Below are positions 1-6,071 of a DNA stretch of 18,355 nt, piece by piece. Origin of the DNA: Microbacterium sp. GTDB lineage: Bacteria; Actinomycetota; Actinomycetes; Actinomycetales; Microbacteriaceae. The position numbers and the translations under genes were made by a program. Every line of letters starts with the position of its first letter. The first letter of the stretch is position 1. Under the pieces are notes generated by a model that was not told the origin of the DNA, ran no database searches, and saw only the letters and a list, made by a program, of their open reading frames with translations. Location: positions 1 through 18,355 of the forward strand of contig JAITUD010000226.1 in assembly GCA_031286555.1 (NCBI GenBank), written 5' to 3'.

Positions 1-77
1 ACTGCGAGTGCCCAGGGGCCGGCGCCGCCGATGATCGTGGCGGGGTCGAGCCAGGGGATGAGTCCGGCGTGATGCAA
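1..77 (-). CDS. DedA family membrane protein, N-terminal fragment
   Basis: Only the first 25 codons lie in the window; the gene continues leftwards off the edge. The translation contains LIPWLDPATIIGGAGPWAL, which I recognise as the N-terminal signature of actinobacterial DedA/SNARE-associated membrane proteins. These are polytopic inner-membrane proteins, and some members act in undecaprenyl-phosphate or phospholipid translocation. I chose the TTG start at 77 because a GGGAG Shine-Dalgarno-like stretch lies six bases upstream of it. An in-frame ATG at 113 would add 12 residues but has no obvious ribosome binding site. The family assignment rests on about 25 residues, so it is good but not certain. 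The exact start is uncertain. Confidence 0.6.
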   Translation of the reverse strand, partial: MHHAGLIPWLDPATIIGGAGPWALA

Positions 78-152
78 GAGGGGCTCCCGTCGAAATGCTG
101 TGAAAGCGGGCATGCGGGACCGACCGAAGAACGGCACCCCTGCCCGGGATCA

Positions 153-158
153 AGCATA
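153..158 (-). promoter_or_regulatory. Possible -10 hexamer for the DedA gene
   Basis: On the minus strand this reads TATGCT, matching the TAnnnT pattern of actinobacterial housekeeping -10 boxes. It lies 40 to 75 bases upstream of the two candidate DedA starts. No convincing -35 is visible, so this is a weak call. Confidence 0.25.
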
Positions 159-214
159 GGGGCGCAAGGTGTTGCGCAGGCTGTGACTCTGCCTGATGAC
201 CGGCGGCCGCTCAG

Positions 215-220
215 TAGACT
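215..220 (+). promoter_or_regulatory. Likely -10 hexamer of tRNA-Leu
   Basis: The hexamer TAGACT ends 11 bases before the mature 5' end of tRNA-Leu. That suits a short pre-tRNA leader removed by RNase P. The position fits TAnnnT, but no clear TTGACA-like -35 is seen 16 to 19 bases upstream. Confidence 0.4.
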
Positions 221-231
221 GGGGTTGCCGC

Positions 232-313
232 GCGGGAGTGGTGAAATCGGTAGACACGCAGGATTTAGGTTCCTGTGCCTTCGGGCGTGTGGGTTCAAGT
301 CCCACCTTCCGCA
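232..313 (+). tRNA. tRNA-Leu (anticodon TAG)
   Basis: The cloverleaf can be drawn by hand. Acceptor arm GCGGGAG pairs with CTTCCGC (one G-T pair), followed by discriminator base A. The anticodon stem is CAGGA/TCCTG around loop TTTAGGT, giving anticodon TAG, which reads CUN leucine codons. A long variable arm (GCC TTCG GGC) marks a class II tRNA, and the T arm is GTGGG TTCAAGT CCCAC. The D-arm contains the expected GG in ATCGGTAG. The 3' CCA is not encoded (the next bases are CAC) and must be added after transcription. The tad operon begins 67 bases downstream with no clear terminator between. No integrase or duplicated tRNA end indicates use as an attachment site. Confidence 0.97.
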
Positions 314-336
314 CACTGGTCCGGGACGGGGCTGTG

Positions 337-344
337 GATAACTT
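337..344 (+). promoter_or_regulatory. Possible tad operon promoter (-10 region)
   Basis: TGTGGATAACTT carries an extended-like TG and a TAACTT hexamer (339-344), 36 bases upstream of the tadA GTG. It lies in the only non-coding gap ahead of the operon. No -35 is visible. Read-through from the tRNA promoter is an alternative. Confidence 0.25.
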
Positions 345-380
345 TCGAGGCCGTTTCGCGTTTTCTGACACGATGCCCTC

Positions 381-1523
381 GTGAGTCATCCGTCCGTCGT
401 GGTCGCCGAGCGCGTGCGGCGCCGCCTGCGCCTGGAGAACACCGACCCGTCCACCGCACCGGACGAGGCCCGGCGCATCGCCCAGGCCGAGGTGCGACGG
501 CACAACGACATGGCGCTCGCCCGCGGCGAGCTGTTCATCGACGACGAGCCGGCGCTGGTGCGCGACGTGCTGGCATCCGTGTCGGGCTTCGGGGCCCTGC
601 AGCCGCTGCTCGACGATCCCACGATCGAGGAGATCGTGATCAACTCGCCGGAGCGGATCTTCGTGATCCGCGACGGCGAGAAGATCAGGCTCGACCTGCG
701 TCTCACCGACGCGATCGTGCGGGATCTCGTCGAGCGGATGCTGCACTCCACCGGCCGCCGGGTCGACATCAGCATGCCCTTCGTCGACGCCTCCCTGCCG
801 GACGGCTCCCGCCTGCACGTCGCGATCGCGGATGTGGTCCGCGGTTCCTGGGCGGTGAACATCCGCAAGTTCCTGCCCCAGCGGCGCACGCTCGACTCGC
901 TGGTCGAGGCCGGGGCGATGCCGCCGGAGGTCGCGCGGATGCTGCGTACGGCGATCGCCGAGGGGCGCAGCGTGATCGTGTCCGGGGCGACCCATGCCGG
1001 AAAGACCACGCTGCTGGGCGCGCTGCTGGCCTCCTGCGCCGATGAGCAGCGCATCATCACCGTCGAGGAGACCTTCGAGCTCGCGGTGGAGGGCCCCGAC
1101 GTCGTCGCCCTGCAGGGACGTCAGGCGAGCCTGGAGGGCAGCGGCGAGATCACCCTCCGACGTCTGGTGAAGGAGGCGCTGCGCATGCGACCCGAGCGGC
1201 TCGTCGTCGGTGAGGTGCGTGACGCAGAGGCCCTCGATCTGGTGCTGGCCCTGAACACCGGGGTGCCCGCAGCCGGGACGATCCACGCGAACTCCGCGTC
1301 CGAGGCGCTGGACAAGCTCTGCCTGCTGCCGCTGCTGGCCGGCCGCAACATCGACCGGTCCTTCATCGCGCCGGCGCTCGCCACGTCCGTGTCCCTCGTC
1401 GTGCACCTCGTCCGCGAGGCGGAGGGGCGCCGCAGAGTCGCCGAGATTCTGGCGCCGACCGGTGAGGTCTCGGAAGGTCGCATCCTGACACGCACGATCC
1501 ACCGGGCCGAGGGCCTCGCATGA
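381..1523 (+). CDS. tadA: TadA/CpaF-family pilus assembly ATPase
   Basis: A 380-residue cytoplasmic secretion ATPase predicted to power Flp-type (tight adherence) pilus assembly as a hexamer at the TadB/TadC platform. An N-terminal domain (about 50-170) with the family stretch TIEEIVINSPERIFV precedes a RecA-like core. The core has Walker A GATHAGKT (202-209), an acidic VEE (228-230), Walker B-like LVVGEVRD (274-281) and a His-box-like GTIHANSA (299-306). Length is normal for the single-domain actinobacterial TadA. Two motifs depart from the norm as I know it: Walker A has HAGK where GSGK is usual, and the stretch before IHAN reads NTGVPAAGT where CpaF-like enzymes carry NTGH plus a Gly-rich loop. 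The GTG start is the first usable codon in the frame after the tRNA, with only a weak ribosome binding site. The stop overlaps tadB by ATGA, implying translational coupling. The symbol follows actinobacterial usage and has nothing to do with tRNA adenosine deaminase. Confidence 0.93.
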   Translation: MSHPSVVVAERVRRRLRLENTDPSTAPDEARRIAQAEVRRHNDMALARGELFIDDEPALVRDVLASVSGFGALQPLLDDPTIEEIVINSPERIFVIRDGEKIRLDLRLTDAIVRDLVERMLHSTGRRVDISMPFVDASLPDGSRLHVAIADVVRGSWAVNIRKFLPQRRTLDSLVEAGAMPPEVARMLRTAIAEGRSVIVSGATHAGKTTLLGALLASCADEQRIITVEETFELAVEGPDVVALQGRQASLEGSGEITLRRLVKEALRMRPERLVVGEVRDAEALDLVLALNTGVPAAGTIHANSASEALDKLCLLPLLAGRNIDRSFIAPALATSVSLVVHLVREAEGRRRVAEILAPTGEVSEGRILTRTIHRAEGLA

Positions 1524-2377
1524 CCCTGTTGCTCGGCGCCATGCTCGCCGCCGGACTCCTGCTCGCGGCGTCGCCGTGGCTGTGGCCGTCAGGGGTGCGA
1601 GGCGCCCGCCCGGTGCGGACCGGCGCACTTGCGCGGCTGCTGGGCGAATCCGGCTACGGGCGCACCTCGCCGCGCACGCTGATCGCGGTCATGATCGCCG
1701 CAGGTCTCGGCGCGGCGGCGATCGCCTGGCTCCTCACCTCCCTGCCGGTGCTCGGCATCTTCGCGGGACTCGCCGGAGCCACGGCGCCGGTGCTGTTCCT
1801 GCGCGGGCGGCGACTGCGGCTGCGCAAGGCGCGCAGGCAGCTCTGGCCCGACGTCTGCGACCTGCTCGTCGCGGCGATCCGGGTCGGTCTGTCCCTGCCC
1901 GATGCGGTCGCCTCACTCGCCGAGAGCGCGCCGCAGGCGGTGCGCCCGGCATTCGCCGTGTTCGCTCGTGACCTGCGAGCGACGGGGCGCTTCGAGAGCA
2001 GCCTCGACCGGCTGAAGGAGACGCTGGCCGACCCGATCGCCGATCGGATCATCGAGACACTGCGCATGGCGCGCCAGGTGGGCGGCACGGAGCTGACCGG
2101 CGTGCTGCGGGCGCTGTCCTCGTCGGTGCGGGCGGACGCCGCGCTGCGCGGCGAGGTCGAGGCGCGGCAGTCCTGGATCCGTGGTGCCGCGGTGCTCGGC
2201 ACCATCGCGCCCTGGGTCATCCTCGCCCTGCTGGCGATGCGCCCGGAGGGCGCTCGGGCGTACTCGACTCCCGAGGGCGTCCTCGTGATCGTCGTGGGCG
2301 CGATCGTGTCTGTCGTGGCGTATCGGATCATGCTGCGCATCGGCCGGCTTCCCGAACCGGGCAGGTGGTTCGGATGA
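1520..2377 (+). CDS. tadB: TadB-like type II secretion F family membrane protein
   Basis: A 285-residue polytopic membrane protein that should form the inner-membrane platform of the Tad pilus together with TadC and bind the TadA motor. Hydrophobic segments are visible at about 2-20, 53-73, 76-94, 222-240 and 252-272. Between them a helical cytoplasmic region (about 107-215) matches the T2SSF fold pattern, with WPDVCDLLVAAIRVGLSLPDA followed by a long amphipathic stretch and RMARQVGGTELTGVLRAL. The ATG overlaps the tadA stop (ATGA) and its own stop overlaps the next start, so the three proteins are probably made in fixed ratio. Assignment as TadB rather than TadC rests on gene order, which matches mycobacterial Rv3659c-Rv3654c. 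Confidence 0.9.
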   Translation: MTLLLGAMLAAGLLLAASPWLWPSGVRGARPVRTGALARLLGESGYGRTSPRTLIAVMIAAGLGAAAIAWLLTSLPVLGIFAGLAGATAPVLFLRGRRLRLRKARRQLWPDVCDLLVAAIRVGLSLPDAVASLAESAPQAVRPAFAVFARDLRATGRFESSLDRLKETLADPIADRIIETLRMARQVGGTELTGVLRALSSSVRADAALRGEVEARQSWIRGAAVLGTIAPWVILALLAMRPEGARAYSTPEGVLVIVVGAIVSVVAYRIMLRIGRLPEPGRWFG

Positions 2378-3312
2378 GCGGGCTGACCGATGCCGCCATC
2401 GCGGTCCTGCTCGGCGGAGCGCTCGCCGCGGGGCTGATCTCGATCCTGTTCGCGCTTCCGCGCTGGCGCGCGCTGCCTCTGGATCGTCGGATCGCCCCAT
2501 ACGTGCGCGACGTCGTCCCCGACGAGCTGCTGCCCGCCGGAGTACTGCCCAGCTCGGGCGTGCTGCCGGTGAACGGTCGCCGGCTGCGGGATCGCGCGCA
2601 GGCGGCGTTCGAGCGGATGCTGGGCGGAGGGGAGGCGCTGCGACAGCGACTGTCCCAGGCCGGCAGCGACCAGGAGCCGGCCGGTTTCCGCGCTCGTCAG
2701 CTCGGCTGGGCGCTGACCGGCCTGTTGCTCGGTGCGATCGCGGTCGTGGCGCTGGCGATGTCGGGACGGCTGAGCGTGCCTGTCGCGCTGCTGCCGATCA
2801 TCTGCTCGGCGGTCGCCGCCGTCGGTTACGACGCGCAGCTGTCCGCGCGCGCGAAGGCGCGCCGTGCGCGGCTGGCCGATGAGCTGCCGACCATGCTGGA
2901 GTTCCTCGCGCTCTGCCTGTCGGCGGGTGAGTCGCTGCCCGATGCGCTGAAGCGCGTGTCGGCTATCGGCACCGGAGAGCTCACCGAGGAGCTGCGGAAG
3001 GTGGTGCTGGCCGTGAACACCGGATCGCCGCTGGCCGATGCTCTGACTGAGATGGCGAGCAGATTGCAGCTGCCGGCGCTGAGCCGTGCGGTCGACCAGT
3101 TGGTCGCGGCGCTGGAGCACGGTGCGCCGCTGGCAGGCGTGCTGCAGGCGCAGGCCGGGGACGCACGCGAAGAGGCGAAGCGACTGCTCATCGAGCAGGC
3201 AGGGCGCAAGGAGATCCTGATGCTCCTGCCACTGGTCTTCCTGATCCTGCCGCTGAGCGTGCTGTTCGCGATCTACCCCGGGATGTTCATACTGCGGCTC
3301 GGCCTCGGCTGA
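2374..3312 (+). CDS. tadC: TadC-like type II secretion F family membrane protein
   Basis: A 312-residue second platform protein of the Tad pilus. The start at ATG 2374 was chosen over an in-frame GTG at 2365 because it forms an ATGA overlap with the tadB stop, like the other junctions here. Segment 5-28 is a transmembrane helix, 108-150 holds two more, and 281-306 forms the C-terminal hairpin or helix. The cytoplasmic T2SSF domain (about 165-280) begins LADELPTMLEFLALCLSAGE and carries the usual GxSLPDALKRV-type turn. Length and layout are typical of the family. It is followed by a 20-base gap holding a strong ribosome binding site for the pilin, consistent with raised pilin synthesis from the same message. 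Confidence 0.9.
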   Translation: MSGLTDAAIAVLLGGALAAGLISILFALPRWRALPLDRRIAPYVRDVVPDELLPAGVLPSSGVLPVNGRRLRDRAQAAFERMLGGGEALRQRLSQAGSDQEPAGFRARQLGWALTGLLLGAIAVVALAMSGRLSVPVALLPIICSAVAAVGYDAQLSARAKARRARLADELPTMLEFLALCLSAGESLPDALKRVSAIGTGELTEELRKVVLAVNTGSPLADALTEMASRLQLPALSRAVDQLVAALEHGAPLAGVLQAQAGDAREEAKRLLIEQAGRKEILMLLPLVFLILPLSVLFAIYPGMFILRLGLG

Positions 3313-3332
3313 GCCCCGATCGGAGGAAACAC

Positions 3333-3521
3333 ATGAAAACGATCAGACGCTGGTTCCGCGACGCGCAGGAACTCGCCGCCGACGAGCGCGGTGATGTTCC
3401 CGGCTGGGTGCTGGTCACGCTCATGACGGCCGGACTCGTGGTCCTGATCTGGGCTGTCGCCGGCCCTGCACTGACCGATCTGTTCAAGCAGGCCATGTCC
3501 AGCGTCTCGGGCATCGGCTGA
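3333..3521 (+). CDS. Small Flp-like pilin subunit (atypical processing site)
   Basis: A 62-residue protein with a short basic, hydrophilic N-terminus, then ERGDVPGW (18-25), one hydrophobic helix (about 24-48) and a short tail. Size, position between tadC and the tadE-like genes, and a very good ribosome binding site (GGAGGA at 3322-3327, five bases before ATG) point to the major pilin of the operon, equivalent in position to mycobacterial Rv3656c. Type IVb/Flp pilins are normally cut after a glycine, with glutamate at +5 of the mature chain. If cleavage is after G20, +5 is W25, so the glutamate is missing. It may be processed differently, remain uncleaved, or be an accessory membrane peptide. 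I am confident it is a gene; the pilin role is inferred from context. Confidence 0.75.
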   Translation: MKTIRRWFRDAQELAADERGDVPGWVLVTLMTAGLVVLIWAVAGPALTDLFKQAMSSVSGIG

Positions 3522-3528
3522 CCGAGAC

Positions 3529-3933
3529 GTGTCCAGGAGGGAGCGCGCTCTGAGCGATGACAGCGGGTCCAGTCCCGTCGAGTTCGTCCTCGTCGGCGCG
3601 CTGCTCACCGCGCTGACACTTGCGGTCCTTCAACTGGGGTTCGCCGTGTACGTCCGCAACGTCGTGCACGACGCGGCGGTCGAGGGAGCGCACTACGCCG
3701 CCCTCGCCGACACCACGCTCGCCGAGGGAGCCGCACGCACCGAGCAGGTGATCACGAGGGCGGTCGGCACGGACTTCGCCGAGGACGTCGCCGTCGGCGA
3801 GAGCGCGCGCCTCGGGCACGCGACCGTCGTCGTGCGTGTGCGCGCGACCCTGCCGGTGATCGGCCTGATCGGCTTCCCGTACGCGATGGAGGTGGAAGCG
3901 CATGCGCCGGTGGAGACTCTGGGCGACGGATGA
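3529..3933 (+). CDS. TadE-like minor pilin
   Basis: A 134-residue pilin-like protein. After a charged leader the sequence SGSSPVEF gives a candidate prepilin site, G13|S14, with glutamate at +5 (E18). A hydrophobic helix (about 19-45) follows, and then a soluble domain that would face outside. This is the TadE arrangement: pseudopilins processed by a class III prepilin peptidase and needed for pilus assembly or surface display. The GTG start at 3529 is seven bases after the pilin stop. A strong Shine-Dalgarno-like AGGAGGGAG lies inside the frame at 3535-3543, so initiation at CTG 3550 is possible; it would trim seven residues and still keep the processing site. The 3' end overlaps the next gene by 32 bases. 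Confidence 0.85.
   Translation: MSRRERALSDDSGSSPVEFVLVGALLTALTLAVLQLGFAVYVRNVVHDAAVEGAHYAALADTTLAEGAARTEQVITRAVGTDFAEDVAVGESARLGHATVVVRVRATLPVIGLIGFPYAMEVEAHAPVETLGDG
3535..3543 (+). promoter_or_regulatory. Shine-Dalgarno-like AGGAGGGAG inside the start of the TadE-like gene
   Basis: A near-perfect ribosome binding site lies six codons inside the annotated TadE-like frame, counted from GTG 3529. The only in-frame near-start codon at suitable spacing is CTG 3550, nine bases after AGGAGG. Either the true start is this CTG, or GTG 3529 is used and the match is fortuitous. Confidence 0.35.
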
Positions 3934-4351
3934 CGAGGGCTCGGCGGCGCTGGAGTTCATCACCGCCGGGGTGCTGCTGCTCGTGCCGCTGGTGTACCTC
4001 GTGATCGCGCTGGGCGCCGTGCAGGAGCAGACCCTGGGCGCCGAGGCCGCTGCACGGCATACCGCGCGGGCCATCAGCCAGGCATCCGACTCCGCAGCGG
4101 CGACTTCACGCGCCGACGCCGTCCTCGCCAGCGTGCGCGAGGAGTACGGCATGGGCGACGTCGACGTCGCCCAGAGCTGCGTGCCCGCCGGTGGCGTCTG
4201 CCCGCGAGCCGGAGCGACCGTGATCGTGACGGTCTCCACCCGCGTCTCGCTGCCGTTCATGCCGCCGATCGCAGGCCTCGACGAGATCACGGCGATCCCC
4301 ATCGAGGCCTCGGCCGCGCAGAAGACCTCCCGGCTGTGGGGCGACGAATGA
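3902..4351 (+). CDS. Second TadE-like minor pilin
   Basis: A 149-residue TadE-type protein. DDEGSAALEF places the candidate cleavage at G13|S14 with glutamate at +5 (E18), followed by a hydrophobic helix at about 19-40 and an extracytoplasmic domain. That domain contains two cysteines close together (C-VPAGGV-C), which could form a disulfide loop. The ATG at 3902 lies well inside the preceding gene (32-base overlap) but has a strong ribosome binding site, GGAGGTGG at 3888-3895, so it should be translated independently. No later in-frame start would keep the leader. The stop overlaps the next gene by ATGA. Sharing the G|xxxxE site with the preceding protein suggests both are substrates of one peptidase encoded elsewhere. 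Confidence 0.86.
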   Translation: MRRWRLWATDDEGSAALEFITAGVLLLVPLVYLVIALGAVQEQTLGAEAAARHTARAISQASDSAAATSRADAVLASVREEYGMGDVDVAQSCVPAGGVCPRAGATVIVTVSTRVSLPFMPPIAGLDEITAIPIEASAAQKTSRLWGDE

Positions 4352-4785
4352 CCAGCGCAGCCCGCATCCGCCGGGCCCTCGCCGACGACGAGGACGGCAG
4401 CATCCTGCCGCTCGTCCTCGGCTATGTGGTGCTCGCCGTCGCCGTCATCTTCGTGTGCGTGTGCGCCACCGACATGTACATCGCGCAGAAACGGCTCGAC
4501 GCGCTCGCCGACGCGGCGGCGCTCGCCGGTTCGGACGGATTCAGCCTGACCGCCGAGGACGGCGGGGTGCGCGCCGAGCTCACCGACGAGCTGATCCGCG
4601 AGCAGGCCGAGGCGATCGTCTCGGCGACCGCACCCGACGCCGCGCTCGTGTCGGCGTCGAGCCCGGACGGCGTCTCCGCCCGCGTGACCGTCGCCGCAGC
4701 GTGGCATCCGCCGCTCTTCTCGCCCTTCGTACCCGACGGCGTCGCGCTGCGTGCCACAGCCACCAGCCGCACCGCCTTGCAGTAA
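4348..4785 (+). CDS. TadG/Tad-like secretion-neighbourhood protein
   Basis: A 145-residue protein. The N-terminal DEDGSILPLVLGY opens a hydrophobic helix (about 19-42), followed by AQKRLDALADAAALAGSDG. This is the signature of the N-terminal Tad/TadG-like domain and of the last TadE-like gene in actinobacterial tad loci (position of Rv3654c). After G17, the +5 residue is leucine rather than glutamate, so it is probably membrane-anchored rather than processed like the two upstream proteins. ATG 4348 was preferred to an in-frame GTG at 4336 because it makes the ATGA overlap with the preceding stop. It is the last gene of the operon; its stop is 12 bases from the stop of the convergent MFS gene, with no obvious terminator. 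Confidence 0.82.
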   Translation: MTSAARIRRALADDEDGSILPLVLGYVVLAVAVIFVCVCATDMYIAQKRLDALADAAALAGSDGFSLTAEDGGVRAELTDELIREQAEAIVSATAPDAALVSASSPDGVSARVTVAAAWHPPLFSPFVPDGVALRATATSRTALQ

Positions 4786-4797
4786 CCGGATCCCGGG

Positions 4798-6027
4798 CTA
4801 ATCCACCGTCCGCGGCACGAACCGCGGGATCCAGCGCAGGAAACCGGCGGCCCCGAGCAGGCCGACGAGCCCCATCACGCCCGTGGCGAGGGGGAGCGCG
4901 GTCACCGCGGTGATCGCGGAGACCAGCAGCGGCGCGGCCGCCGCACCCGCGTTCGTCAGGGTGCGCCACGAGCCGAGGTACGCGGCCGGCTCGGACTGCG
5001 GGGCCGTGTCGGCGCCGAGCGTCATCAGGATGCCGCTGGAGAGCCCGTTGCCCAGCCCCAGCACGCCGCCGAGGGCGACGAACCAGATCGTCGCCGAGTC
5101 CAGGTCATGTGTGAAGGCCAGCGCCAGGAACCCGAGCCCCATCAGGATGCTCGCCGGCAGCGCCGCCCACAGCCGGCCGAACCTGTCCATCACCTGGCCG
5201 CTGGCGTAGAACAGGGCGAAGTCGATCGCACCCGACACGCCGACCACGATCGCGATCGTCTGCGCGTCCAGCCCGAGCGAGACGCCCCACAGCGGCAGCA
5301 CCACCTGCCGCGTCGAGCGCACGGCCGAGAGCGCCGCGGCCGCCACACCCAGGCGGGAGAGCACCTGACGGTTGTTCCACATCGTGCGGATGACGCCCGT
5401 GCCCGGCGCCGAGCGCGGTGCCGGCGCCCCGGACGGGGTCGCCACCGCGGCGAACTCCTTCTCCGGGTCGGGCCCGAACGCCACCAGCACGACCGTCGCA
5501 CCCACGCAGACCAGGAAGAACCAGATCGCGGCATCCGGGCTGCCGAACAGCGCGAGCAGCGCTGCGGCCACGAACGGGCCGATGAACACGCCGAGCCTGT
5601 TGCTGCCGCCCAGCAGCGACAGCGCCCTGGCCCGGAACGCGATCGGCACCCTGGTGGTCATGAACGCGTGCCGGGCGAGACCGAACGCCGCCGCGCAGAA
5701 CCCCATCAGGAACACCGAGGCAGTGAACGCCCACAGCTCGGTCGAGAGCAGCATCAGCGCCGCCGAGCACATCGACACGAGGCCGGCGATGATCATCGTC
5801 CAGCGCTCGCCGAGCCGGGCGACCGCCCACCCGGCGGGCAGATTGCCGCACAGCTCGCCGACGACGATGGCGGACGCCACCAGCGCGGCCAGCGCGACGT
5901 CGGCGCCGAGCCGGGAAGCGATGATCGGGATCAGCGGGATGATCGCGCCGTCGCCGATGGAGAACAGCACAGTCGGTGCGTACACCATCGGTCCGAACTG
6001 CCTCAGGACCGTGGATGCACTGCTCAC
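4798..6027 (-). CDS. MFS transporter
   Basis: A 409-residue major facilitator protein with about twelve hydrophobic helices in two halves joined by a hydrophilic loop near residues 190-215 (PDPEKEF through the Pro/Ala/Ser-rich stretch). A motif A-like loop follows TM2 (GWAVARLGERWTM, 66-78), and a diverged copy, GQVMDRFGRLW, sits in the second half. The opening helix has the SIGDGAIIPLIP pattern seen in drug-efflux-like MFS proteins, but the substrate cannot be told from sequence. The GTG start at 6027 is placed six bases after a TAGCGT -10 hexamer, which suggests a leaderless message and supports this start. It faces the tad operon tail to tail and is probably transcribed alone. Substitution by another MFS subfamily name is possible; MFS membership itself is secure. 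Confidence 0.9.
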   Translation of the reverse strand: MSSASTVLRQFGPMVYAPTVLFSIGDGAIIPLIPIIASRLGADVALAALVASAIVVGELCGNLPAGWAVARLGERWTMIIAGLVSMCSAALMLLSTELWAFTASVFLMGFCAAAFGLARHAFMTTRVPIAFRARALSLLGGSNRLGVFIGPFVAAALLALFGSPDAAIWFFLVCVGATVVLVAFGPDPEKEFAAVATPSGAPAPRSAPGTGVIRTMWNNRQVLSRLGVAAAALSAVRSTRQVVLPLWGVSLGLDAQTIAIVVGVSGAIDFALFYASGQVMDRFGRLWAALPASILMGLGFLALAFTHDLDSATIWFVALGGVLGLGNGLSSGILMTLGADTAPQSEPAAYLGSWRTLTNAGAAAAPLLVSAITAVTALPLATGVMGLVGLLGAAGFLRWIPRFVPRTVD

Positions 6028-6033
6028 AGCACC

Positions 6034-6039
6034 ACGCTA
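6034..6039 (-). promoter_or_regulatory. -10 hexamer for the MFS gene (leaderless type)
   Basis: The minus strand reads TAGCGT, then six bases (GGTGCT), then the GTG start. Transcription should begin at or next to the start codon. No good -35 is seen. Confidence 0.5.
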
Positions 6040-6071
6040 CTGCCGCTTCGGGCCTCCGAAACGCACGCGCC

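Noticed and set aside
232..380. tRNA-Leu as integration site for a mobile tad island.
   Set aside because: No integrase, no repeated tRNA 3' end within the window, and the tad genes have the same base composition as the flanking housekeeping genes.
1654..3120. A 488-codon leftward open frame opposite tadB and tadC.
   Set aside because: Gln/Arg/Ser-rich antisense shadow of two recognisable membrane proteins. No start signal or domain.
4780..4800. Possible terminator between the converging tad and MFS genes (CCGGATCCCGGG).
   Set aside because: The repeat is imperfect and only a few base pairs could form. It does not make a convincing hairpin.
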